Shown in pieces: positions 8,401 to 15,069 of a stretch of 64,000 bases of DNA. Below the pieces are notes generated by a model. The model was given only the letters and a program-made list of their open reading frames with translations, made no database searches and was not told where the DNA came from. Origin of the DNA: Bacteroidaceae bacterium (GTDB lineage: Bacteria; Bacteroidota; Bacteroidia; Bacteroidales; Bacteroidaceae); the NCBI GenBank assembly GCA_017548165.1, contig JAFYMW010000032.1, forward strand, positions 1 to 64,000, written 5' to 3'. Positions within the stretch are counted from its first letter, which is position 1. Each line of letters starts with the position of its first letter. A program made the position numbers and the translations under genes.

Positions 8401-8806
8401 AGGTCTGGCGTTTCTGGGTGGTAACACCAATCTTGGTTACTTCCTGTGGCAACAGACCCTGGGCTTTGGAGACGCGGTTCTGCACATTGACGGCTGCCAT
8501 ATCGGCATCGGTGCCTTGCTTGAAGTAAATGGTGATGGTGGCAGAACCAGAGTTGGTAGATGTTGAGGTCATGTACATCATGTTCTCTACACCATTGATG
8601 CTTTCCTCGAGGGGCTGAATCACAGCCTTTGTTACAGCATCGGCATTGGCACCTGTGTAATAGGCGCTAACGGAAATGGTTGGAGGTGCTATGTCGGGGA
8701 ACTGCTCCATGGGCAGGGTAAAGAAACTGATAGCACCCACTATAAGAATCATGATGGAAATGGACATCGCCATCACGGGTCTTTTAATGAATATATTTCC
8801 TTTCAT
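5405..8806 (-). CDS. RND multidrug efflux pump, HAE1 family (AcrB-like)
   Basis: The 1133-residue inner-membrane pump starts MKGNIFIKRPVMA as in AcrB homologues and has twelve predicted membrane segments with two large periplasmic loops. The proton-relay pair is present in AIGTVVDDAIVVVE (two Asp in TM4). It is longer than AcrB (about 1050) because of an insertion before the last TM bundle and a charged C-terminal tail rich in Arg, Glu and Lys. It takes substrates from periplasm or outer leaflet and passes them to the outer membrane factor, driven by proton influx. It sits between adaptor and outer membrane genes with short gaps (70 and 25 bases). Confidence 0.95.
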   Translation of the reverse strand: MKGNIFIKRPVMAMSISIMILIVGAISFFTLPMEQFPDIAPPTISVSAYYTGANADAVTKAVIQPLEESINGVENMMYMTSTSTNSGSATITIYFKQGTDADMAAVNVQNRVSKAQGLLPQEVTKIGVTTQKRQTSFLQATALTCTNGEYDQDFISNYLDINVIPEVKRIKGVGDVQVMGGQYSLRIWLKPELMAQHKVVPTDITYALAEQNLEAPAGQLGEKPLTANRGNGIENVYQYTLKYTGRLSKIEDFENIVLKALPDGSILHLGDVADIELGSNSYAFYGKCNGYPATTFMVNQMPGTNSKEANDAVDAKLAELSKNMPAGLEFVNVMSSNDFLNASIYNVEETLIIAIFLVILVVYFFLQDFRATIIPAISIIVSLVGTFACIAVAGFSLNLLTLFALVLAIGTVVDDAIVVVEAVQAKFDAGYKSPYEATRDAMGDVTMAVISCTFVFMAVFIPVSFMPGTSGVFYTQFGVTLATSVGLSCVCALTLCPALCAMLMKPASGERRKGFFGSVNYYTRKAYEASYNAMLTKYSNILASLIRAKNRWIAPTSIIVAFAGMAFFASNISVGLVPAEDQGTVMLVMSTPPGTNLGTASKTMDKVEKIMQETPEIKDYIRVNGFSFMAGQGVSYGMAIVRLKHWSERNYGRLHPIDNFKSTSTIVAQLKLSLRFMQEIPEAQCFAFEPGMIPGYGTGSIELNLQDKMGGDKAVFLGYAEKFLEGMGKRPEVARAITSYARNFPQIQVEIDAAQCKRAGVSPTDVLSALGTYCGGSYVSNMNQFGKVYRVMMAAHEKSRLTPEDLANMYIRVGGEMAPLSQFIKLTPVLGPEIDTRFNLFSSIMCNITPNAGYASTDVMTAVEEEFNKAFPSGYDFEYGGMSREEHQQMGSMASYLIYGICCVLIYLILSMLYESFLIPWAVMLSVPAGLMGAYGFAWLWNCLYEFTFDASGLVNFLNGFGANIPAEAGQIGQILFKSIFLGKIENNIYMQTAVIMLIGLLAKTAILITEYALERRRKGLGIVEAAYAAAEARLRPILMTVLTMIIGMIPLVLMTGAGANGNRTIGIAVIGGMFVGTLAILLSVPVFFIFFEWVQEKIRPAMIEEPDAQVLMERERIRHEREVREQKHKEKY

Positions 8807-8876
8807 TGTGTATAATGTTGCTTGTTGATTTGTTCTTCTTGAAATAATAAGTTAAGGACACACTTTGTCTGGTTGC

Positions 8877-9980
8877 TTACTTAACCTTCTGGCCTTCCTT
8901 AACCATACCTGCACCCTCGGATACAATCTCTGTGCCTTCGTCTATGCCAGAGGTAACGATGAAGAGGTTGCCTGCCTTCTGTTCGTTAATGTCAACAACC
9001 TTGCCGTGAGCAATGCTGTCCTTGCCTACAACGAACACACGGAAGCGGTCCTGGGTCTGAACGGTGGCTGTAGCGGGTACAACAAGAACATTCTCGTGTA
9101 GAGAGGGGATGATGATGTTGCCAGTGCTGCCACTGTGAAGAATGCCATTGGGGTTGTTGAATACAGCACGCAACTGTACGCTGCCAGTGTTGGTGTTAAC
9201 CACACCGCTGACGCTCTCTATGCGGCCCTTTTCTTCGTACATAGAACCATCGATAAGGGTGAGGGTAACCTCGGGCATATTCTTGATGGCCTCGTCTATT
9301 GAACCGTTCTTGCGTACCATAGCAAGCAGGTCGCGCTCGGAGATGCTGAAGTATACCCACATCTGGCTGTTGTCGCTCACTGTGGTCAGAGGCTGGGGCA
9401 TCTGTGCGCCAACCAATGCGCCCTGACGATAGGGGAGAGTGCCTACAACACCATTGGAGGGAGCTTTGACTACGGTATATGAAAGGCTGTTGCGAGCATT
9501 GGTAACCTGGGCCTGTGCCTGTGCTACCTGTGCCTTTGCAGTAAGAAGGGTGTTGTATGTTGCCTGAAGGTCAAAATCGGAAATGACTTTCTCTGCAAAG
9601 AGCTTCTTCTTGCTTTCATAATTCATGGCTGCTGTTGCCTCACCAGCCTGAGCTGCCTTGAGTGCTGCTTCTGCTGTGTTGAGGGCTGCCTGATAGGGCA
9701 CCTGGTCGATGATGAACAATGTCTGTCCCTGACGAACGGTCTGACCTTCGGTGACACAAATCTGCTTCAGAGTGCCGCCAACCAAAGGATAGATGTCAAC
9801 GTCCTGACGGCCACGGATGGTGGCACTGTACTTGTTTTCCAAAGTTACATCCTGACGACCCACCTTTTCTGTCTTGAAGGTGGCAGTAGGCATCTGTTGC
9901 TGCTGTTTGCTACCACAAGATGCCAACATAGCCGAAGCTGCAATAGCTGTGGCAAAAACAATCTTTCCGTTTACTTTCAT
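8877..9980 (-). CDS. RND efflux periplasmic adaptor (membrane fusion protein, AcrA-like lipoprotein)
   Basis: The 367-residue protein has a lipobox MLASC (Cys22) and a short QQQQ linker. Then follow the split biotinyl-lipoyl domain (first half GRQDVDIYPLVGGTLKQI, second half VKAPSNGVVGTL), an alpha-hairpin rich in Ala between them (about residues 95-155), and beta-barrel and membrane-proximal domains. Size fits the HlyD/AcrA family. It is the first gene of the operon and bridges the pump and the outer membrane factor. Regulation is suggested by the palindrome in its leader (10060-10077). Confidence 0.94.
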   Translation of the reverse strand: MKVNGKIVFATAIAASAMLASCGSKQQQQMPTATFKTEKVGRQDVTLENKYSATIRGRQDVDIYPLVGGTLKQICVTEGQTVRQGQTLFIIDQVPYQAALNTAEAALKAAQAGEATAAMNYESKKKLFAEKVISDFDLQATYNTLLTAKAQVAQAQAQVTNARNSLSYTVVKAPSNGVVGTLPYRQGALVGAQMPQPLTTVSDNSQMWVYFSISERDLLAMVRKNGSIDEAIKNMPEVTLTLIDGSMYEEKGRIESVSGVVNTNTGSVQLRAVFNNPNGILHSGSTGNIIIPSLHENVLVVPATATVQTQDRFRVFVVGKDSIAHGKVVDINEQKAGNLFIVTSGIDEGTEIVSEGAGMVKEGQKVK

Positions 9981-10059
9981 TGTTTCTTTATTTGTTAGTT
10001 TATTGTTATTAATTTCTTATACAATGTGTGTTGTACATGTAGTGCCTTTTTTACTATGG

Positions 10060-10077
10060 TGTATCATAAATGATACA
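10060..10077. promoter_or_regulatory. Palindromic operator candidate in the efflux operon leader
   Basis: TGTATCAT-AA-ATGATACA is a perfect 8-bp dyad with a two-base centre, 82 bases upstream of the adaptor ATG and about 30 bases downstream of the -7 box. A site inside the transcribed leader is suited to repression by a TetR- or MarR-type dimer. No regulator gene is adjacent. Confidence 0.5.
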
Positions 10078-10108
10078 ATAATAACCAGACCACCGTACAA
10101 ATTGGTTG

Positions 10109-10143
10109 CAAAGTTACTGCTTTTTATCGAAAAAAAAAACAAA
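10109..10143 (-). promoter_or_regulatory. Promoter of the efflux operon
   Basis: Minus-strand TAACTTTG (10116 to 10109) matches TAnnTTTG; a TTTG (10143 to 10140) lies 23 bases further upstream, slightly longer than the usual spacing. This predicts a leader of about 120 bases containing the palindrome. Confidence 0.5.
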
Positions 10144-10229
10144 TAGGCAGAAGAGAACACCCTTCTGCCCCAATTAAAACACATAGTTAATACACATTAA
10201 CTTTTTGAATTGCCCAGTTGATTATGAAT

Positions 10230-11804
10230 TCAACGTATTTCTATTTCTTCCTGCACATCAATTTCCTGTCCATTGCTGTCGTAGAACTCGTATTGTAGCA
10301 TACCAAGTTTCTGACTGGGGATAACCTTTACCCCAAGTCCATAGCGCCACTGCCATTTCATCTTAAGGCTGCAGAGGCCCTGGCAAAGATATGCATAGAC
10401 ATAGGGATGCACATGCAGTGTGAAATGCTTTATGGAAAGCCTGTTCTGTATCATCTGTATCTTGCCTTCAAGAACCTTGGTGAAGAGCAGGCTACTCTTA
10501 ATGCTACCAGAACCTTGGCAAGTGGGACATACTTCCTCTACCTTGACATCCATCACCGGACGTACACGTTGTCTGGTAATTTGCATCAGGCCAAACTTAG
10601 TCAGAGGCAGTATGTTGTGGCGTGCCCTGTCTTTTTTCAGGTTTTCCACCATGCGGTCGTATAGCGCTTGTCTCGACTCTGTATGCTTCATGTCGATAAA
10701 GTCTACGACGATGATGCCTCCCATGTCTCTCAGGCGCAATTGGCGTGCTATTTCGTCGGCAGCTCCCAGATTGACTTCCAGAGCATTCGCCTCCTGGGTG
10801 TCGTCCTTTTTGGATCTGTTGCCACTGTTCACATCTATCACATGCAGAGCTTCGGTGTGTTCTATGATAAGATATGCTCCACCTTTGTAGGTAACGGTGG
10901 TGCCGAAGCTTGACTTGATTTGTCGTGTGATGTCGAAATTGTCAAAGATGGGAAGGCTACCCCTGTACATCTTTACACAATCTGTGCGTTCTGGGGCAAT
11001 GAGGCTCACATAGTCGCGTACTTCGTGGAAGATGCTCTCGTTGTTTACATATATGCCTTCGTATGAAGGGTTAAACAAGTCGCGAAGCATACCAACGGCA
11101 CGACTGCTCTCTTCATACACCAGTTGTGGCTTTTCTTTTGCCTTCTGGGCATTGAGCAGTGTGTTTGTCCAACGTTGTGTCAGTATCTTCATCTCGTTGT
11201 CCAGCTCGCTGGCTTTCTTGCCTTCGGCAACGGTGCGCACTATTACTCCGCAGTTTTCTGGCTTAATGCTCTCGATTACTTGTTTCAGGCGTGTACGTTC
11301 CTTGGGGTCTTTGATTTTTGCAGAAACATTGACCTTGTCCTGAAAAGGCATCAATACCAGAAAACGTCCGGGGAATGAGAGTTCGCATGTGAGTCGTGGC
11401 CCCTTGGTAGATATGGGTTCCTTGATAATCTGCACCAGGACTTCCTGGCCTTGTTGCAGATAGTGTTGTATGGCACCATCCTTGGGACATTCGGGCTCGG
11501 TGAGTATATTGCTTTGTGAAGGCAAGTGTTTGCGGTCCGAAAGTAGTCTTTTCAGGAATTTGGCATACGAGTTGAATTCTGTTCCGAGGTCTTGGTAGTG
11601 CAGGAATGCGTCTTTTTCATAACCAACGTTCACAAAGCAGGAATTAAGTCCCGGCATCAGTTTCTTTACTTTTGCCAGATATACATTGCCCACCTGGAAG
11701 CTAGCCTCCTGGCTCTCCTCCTGGTATTCCATCAATCGCTTGTCCTCGGTAAGGGCTATTGATATCTTTTTGGGGTGTACATCAATAAATAGTTCGCTGG
11801 TCAT
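10230..11804 (-). CDS. rng: Ribonuclease G/E family endoribonuclease
   Basis: The 524-residue protein begins with a short RNase G leader (SELFIDVHPKKISIAL), has an S1-like domain at about residues 35-125 (VGNVYLAKVKKLMPGLNS and DAFLHYQDLG) and the catalytic core with metal-binding Asp residues in HVIDVNSGN and IIVVDFIDMKH. The Zn-link motif CPTCQGSG follows. It lacks the long C-terminal degradosome scaffold of RNase E, so the RNase G name fits. It cuts single-stranded A/U-rich RNA in rRNA maturation and mRNA decay. It lies 119 bases after the tiny basic gene at 11924-12013, with a terminator-like hairpin just before its ATG. Confidence 0.93.
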   Translation of the reverse strand: MTSELFIDVHPKKISIALTEDKRLMEYQEESQEASFQVGNVYLAKVKKLMPGLNSCFVNVGYEKDAFLHYQDLGTEFNSYAKFLKRLLSDRKHLPSQSNILTEPECPKDGAIQHYLQQGQEVLVQIIKEPISTKGPRLTCELSFPGRFLVLMPFQDKVNVSAKIKDPKERTRLKQVIESIKPENCGVIVRTVAEGKKASELDNEMKILTQRWTNTLLNAQKAKEKPQLVYEESSRAVGMLRDLFNPSYEGIYVNNESIFHEVRDYVSLIAPERTDCVKMYRGSLPIFDNFDITRQIKSSFGTTVTYKGGAYLIIEHTEALHVIDVNSGNRSKKDDTQEANALEVNLGAADEIARQLRLRDMGGIIVVDFIDMKHTESRQALYDRMVENLKKDRARHNILPLTKFGLMQITRQRVRPVMDVKVEEVCPTCQGSGSIKSSLLFTKVLEGKIQMIQNRLSIKHFTLHVHPYVYAYLCQGLCSLKMKWQWRYGLGVKVIPSQKLGMLQYEFYDSNGQEIDVQEEIEIR

Positions 11805-11827
11805 ATAATAAAAATGTAAAAATAAAA

Positions 11828-11879
11828 ATCCGGTACCAGCACCTTATATATAAATATAACGGCCGCTTGGCTACCGGAT
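11828..11879 (-). terminator. Hairpin with U-tract between the tiny basic gene and rng
   Basis: On the minus strand ATCCGGTA (11879 to 11872) pairs with TACCGGAT (11835 to 11828), extended by CCA(A)GC with GCTGG, and is followed by TTTTTATTTTT. The tract ends about 15 bases before the rng ATG, so it can act as terminator for the upstream gene or as an attenuator of rng. Confidence 0.7.
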
Positions 11880-11923
11880 GTTGTTCCTTTTGCGCATATA
11901 AACGCAGTCAGACGGCAAGTGGC

Positions 11924-12013
11924 TTACTTGCTCTTATGTCTGTTCTTGCGCAGTCTCTTCTTACGCTTGTGAGTGGCCATCTTGTGGCGCTTGTGCTTCT
12001 TTCCGTTAGGCAT
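11924..12013 (-). CDS. Tiny basic protein of the AURKAIP1/COX24 (ribosome-associated, bS22/THX-like) type
   Basis: Codons from ATG 12013 encode 29 residues, MPNGKKHKRHKMATHKRKKR then LRKNRHKSK and TAA. Over half are Lys, Arg or His. This is the short, nearly invariant protein annotated in Bacteroidetes as an AURKAIP1/COX24-domain protein and thought to be a small-subunit ribosomal component. A TACCTTTG promoter lies 43 bases upstream and a hairpin terminator follows, so it forms its own transcription unit before rng. Confidence 0.85.
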   Translation of the reverse strand: MPNGKKHKRHKMATHKRKKRLRKNRHKSK

Positions 12014-12055
12014 AATTGTTAGAGATATTTGATGTTAGTATATTATTTCGGTGTG

Positions 12056-12086
12056 CAAAGGTAATCAAAATTGTTGAATATAGAAA
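12056..12086 (-). promoter_or_regulatory. Promoter of the tiny basic protein gene
   Basis: Minus-strand TACCTTTG (12063 to 12056) with TTTC (12086 to 12083) 19 bases upstream, close to the TTTG-N19-TAnnTTTG pattern of Bacteroidetes. Confidence 0.6.
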
Positions 12087-12160
12087 GTGTTTGCAATATT
12101 TTTTTTACAAAAAGTCAGACATCCATACTTCCTCCTTCATTATTATTGAGCAAGAGTTGC

Positions 12161-12919
12161 TTAAAAACCATGGTCGGCTGCCGTCATTAGTGCCAAGTCG
12201 TATTTCAAAGGGTCTTCTGCCGACCATGAGCGAAATATGTTCGTCAGTTCTGTGCATGTTTTCCAATCGGCTTGTCTTCTGCTTAGCAATGGTGCTGCCA
12301 GTTGGCATACGTGTGTGTCCATGATGGCATAGAGGTTGGCCTGGTTCATTTTCTTCCATAGCCCCAGATCGGGAGCCTCGCGTCGTACCATCCATCTTAG
12401 ATACATGCATATGCGTTTGCATGCCGATTTGCCAGGCTTTCCCAGTCGGGCAGGGGAGAGCCATCCGCTAATCACAGATATCACCTCTGGTATATCACGT
12501 CCTATGAAGATGTCTTCCAGCGTCAGCTCCTCTGTGTCTTTGTTATCTGCCAGCAAAGCCTCGCGGATGTTGTGGCACACAAGTATGAATGTGTCGCGGT
12601 TCAGTGTCCTGTACACACATCCGTTCTTGGCATCAAGATAACTTCCGAGGTATTTCTGTTGCATAACAAACTCTGCCGGGTGCCACTTCATTTCCTGTTC
12701 CAGCATCTTTCTGGCAGCTTGCCTTATGGCTTTACGGTTGCCCCAGGTAATCATGGCCACGAACAATGCTCCGAGTTCTATGTCCAATTGTCGCTCCGTA
12801 TGCCTCGCCAACTCGTAAACCAGTCCGCATGGGTCAACATCTAGAAATTTCTCCTTGTCAAAATGCTCCAGCAACACCCTGTCAAGCAGTTCTTTGGTAA
12901 TTTTGCGTTCGTTGTTCAT
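12161..12919 (-). CDS. TIGR02757 family protein (DUF2400)
   Basis: The protein has a helical fold related to HhH DNA glycosylases, with the conserved IELGALFVAMITWGNRKAI, LGKPGKSACKRICMYLRWMV and IMDTHVCQLA motifs; the last contains the Asp-Thr-His signature of this family. The biochemical role is not established. The reading frame is open to an ATG at 13009, but I prefer the ATG at 12919 (252 residues, MNNERKITKELL) because a TATCTTTG -7 box (12937 to 12930) ends ten bases before it and family members are about 255 residues. It is divergent from ssb. Confidence 0.85.
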   Translation of the reverse strand: MNNERKITKELLDRVLLEHFDKEKFLDVDPCGLVYELARHTERQLDIELGALFVAMITWGNRKAIRQAARKMLEQEMKWHPAEFVMQQKYLGSYLDAKNGCVYRTLNRDTFILVCHNIREALLADNKDTEELTLEDIFIGRDIPEVISVISGWLSPARLGKPGKSACKRICMYLRWMVRREAPDLGLWKKMNQANLYAIMDTHVCQLAAPLLSRRQADWKTCTELTNIFRSWSAEDPLKYDLALMTAADHGF

Positions 12920-12929
12920 ATATCGTTTG

Positions 12930-12937
12930 CAAAGATA
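12930..12937 (-). promoter_or_regulatory. -7 element deciding the TIGR02757 start
   Basis: Minus-strand TATCTTTG, followed after ten bases by ATG 12919; transcription would begin almost at the start codon. The longer reading from 13009 would put this promoter inside the gene. Confidence 0.5.
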
Positions 12938-13020
12938 GTCAATATACGTCCAACGCTCCCTATACGAGATGCCTAATTGTTGCACTAATGTTTGATGTTT
13001 CAGTTGCATGGTTATAATTC

Positions 13021-13051
13021 TTGTAAATTCGGGAAATTATCCTTATCTTTG
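13021..13051 (+). promoter_or_regulatory. Promoter of ssb
   Basis: TTG at 13021-13023, a 20-base spacer and TATCTTTG at 13044-13051, 29 bases before the ssb ATG. Confidence 0.75.
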
Positions 13052-13080
13052 CGCAAATAAAAATATTGCACTGATATTTT

Positions 13081-13443
13081 ATGAACAAAGTAATGCTGAT
13101 AGGCAATGTGGGAGTGGAACCCGAGATACGCTATGTTGATGCTGGTGTGGCTGTTGCCACAGTAAGATTGGCTACAACAGAGCGTGGTTATCGTCTGCAA
13201 AATGGTACCGAGGTGCCCGACCGCACCGAGTGGCACAACATCATCTTGTGGCGTCAGTTGGCCGAAACCGTAGAGAAATATGTTCACAAGGGCGACAAAC
13301 TGTATATAGAAGGCAAGATTCACACACGTTCATACGATGATCGTTCCGGACAGAAACGTTATGTAGTGGAGATATGGGCCGAGGCTATAGAATTGCTCTC
13401 GCCACGCAGAGGTGAAACCCAGGAGCAAACAGCACAGCCTTGA
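13081..13443 (+). CDS. ssb: Single-stranded DNA-binding protein
   Basis: The 120-residue protein has one OB fold starting MNKVMLIGNVGVEPEIR and the conserved DRTEWHNIILWRQLAE and GDKLYIEGKIHTRSYDD segments. The C-terminal tail is short and lacks the usual acidic DDxPF tip (it ends EQTAQP), as in secondary Bacteroidetes SSBs. It binds ssDNA in replication, repair or recombination. It precedes gldE by 37 bases. Confidence 0.93.
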   Translation: MNKVMLIGNVGVEPEIRYVDAGVAVATVRLATTERGYRLQNGTEVPDRTEWHNIILWRQLAETVEKYVHKGDKLYIEGKIHTRSYDDRSGQKRYVVEIWAEAIELLSPRRGETQEQTAQP

Positions 13444-13480
13444 ATGCTTTTCATAATTGCTATATAGTATATAAATCAAA

Positions 13481-14818
13481 TTGATGTTCTCTTTTTTAAA
13501 TTTTGATATGCAATATGCCCTCACCACCACCGAGCCCTCTCTCGGAGCATGGTGCGCACTGGGGGGTAGTGTCTTGTTGCTCCTGTGCAGTGGTTTGGCA
13601 TCTGCCAGCGAGATAGCCTTCTTTAGTCTCACACCTCAACATTTGGCGGAGATTTCCGAGCAGAAGCGCAGTTGCGATGTCCGCATTCTGCAACTTCGCG
13701 AGCATAGCGACCGTGTCTTGGCAACGATATTGATACTCAACAATTTGGTCAATGTCGGTGTCATCATGCTCCTCAATATGTTCTTCATGTCATGGCTCCA
13801 TTTTGGTCCAGGAACAGAGTGGTTGGAATTCCTCCTGCTAACAGTTGTTCTCACCTTCCTGTTGCTCCTCTTTGGCGAGATTATGCCCAAGATCTACAGT
13901 GCCCAACGCACACTTTCCTTCGCTCGCTTTGCCGCACCTATATTATATGTTATGGAAAAGGTGTTCTATCCCATCTCCTCGCTACTTATAATGAGCAAAG
14001 GATTTACCGACAGGATAGTATCCTCCGAAACCGAATCGCTCACTGTTGACGACCTGGAAAAGGCAATGGAACTGACCAACAAGAAAGACATTGCACAGGA
14101 GAGCAAAATGCTCGAGGGTATAATACGTTTTGGTGGCGAGATGGCACGTGAAGTGATGACACCGCGTGTGGATATTGTCGACCTTGATATGAAGACGCCT
14201 TTCCCCGAGGTTATTAAGTGTATCGTAGAAAACAACTATAGCCGTATTCCTGTATATCTGGGCACTGCCGACAACATTCAAGGTGTGCTGTATATCAAGG
14301 ACCTTTTGCCCCATTTGCAGAAACCTGCCAACTTCCGCTGGCAGAGCCTTATACGTCCACCATATTTCGTTCCCGAAACCAAGATGATTGACGACCTTTT
14401 GCGTGATTTCCAGAAGAATAAGGTTCACATAGCCATCGTTGTCGACGAATTTGGAGGCACATCAGGTATTGTCACCATGGAAGATATCATCGAAGAAATT
14501 ATTGGCGACATAGATGATGAATACGACGACACAGAGAAGACATACCAGCGTCTCAATCAGTTTACCTATCTTTTCCAAGCCAAGACACTGTTGACGGACT
14601 TCTATCGTATCATGAACCTTGACGACGATTTCTTTGCAGATGTCGAAGGAGATGCCGACACACTGGCAGGGCTTCTGCTCGAAATCAAGGGCGAGTTCCC
14701 CTCTCTGCACGAACGTATCGCTTATCGCAACCTCAACTTTGAAGTGATGGAAATGGACGAACGTCGCATCGTTTCCATCAAGGTGATACAAGGTAAGGAA
14801 CGCAAGGAATCAAAGTAA
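13481..14818 (+). CDS. gldE: Gliding-motility-associated protein GldE (DUF21/CBS/CorC family)
   Basis: The 445-residue protein has an N-terminal DUF21 membrane domain (about residues 20-200; LLCSGLASASEIAFFSL, LLLFGEIMPKIY), two CBS domains (EVMTPRVDIVDLD and IAIVVDEFGGTSGIVTMED) and a C-terminal CorC_HlyC domain. In gliding Bacteroidetes GldE belongs to the Gld set; in non-gliding gut species the gene is retained next to ssb and is probably a divalent-cation transporter regulated by nucleotides. ATG 13484 is an alternative start. A terminator follows at 14836. Confidence 0.88.
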   Translation: MMFSFLNFDMQYALTTTEPSLGAWCALGGSVLLLLCSGLASASEIAFFSLTPQHLAEISEQKRSCDVRILQLREHSDRVLATILILNNLVNVGVIMLLNMFFMSWLHFGPGTEWLEFLLLTVVLTFLLLLFGEIMPKIYSAQRTLSFARFAAPILYVMEKVFYPISSLLIMSKGFTDRIVSSETESLTVDDLEKAMELTNKKDIAQESKMLEGIIRFGGEMAREVMTPRVDIVDLDMKTPFPEVIKCIVENNYSRIPVYLGTADNIQGVLYIKDLLPHLQKPANFRWQSLIRPPYFVPETKMIDDLLRDFQKNKVHIAIVVDEFGGTSGIVTMEDIIEEIIGDIDDEYDDTEKTYQRLNQFTYLFQAKTLLTDFYRIMNLDDDFFADVEGDADTLAGLLLEIKGEFPSLHERIAYRNLNFEVMEMDERRIVSIKVIQGKERKESK

Positions 14819-14835
14819 AAAAGACAAATAAAAAT

Positions 14836-14865
14836 ACCCGACGTCCACATAACCAGGCGTCGGGT
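14836..14865. terminator. Terminator after gldE
   Basis: Stem acccgacg (14836-14843) with cgtcgggt (14858-14865), followed by a short T-rich stretch. The roughly 200 bases from here to the tamB-like stop hold nothing recognisable. Confidence 0.7.
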
Positions 14866-15069
14866 GTTTGTTAAACGCTCAAAGGCTGTCTCCCGAAGTT
14901 AGAGAGTACGCCAAGACTTTTGTAATGGATGGTTTAATGTGCTGAGACAAAACTTACTCATACACATCACACACCTTGTTCCATATCACATGGATCAGTT
15001 TATTTTATCATCTTGTTATCTGCCTATCCCTTTTGGGGACAAAAATAGTTGGAGAAATAGGTGCTAATT

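Noticed and set aside
13009..13009. ATG 13009 as start of the TIGR02757 gene
   Set aside because: A -7 box at 12937-12930 and the family length favour ATG 12919, although the longer form cannot be excluded.
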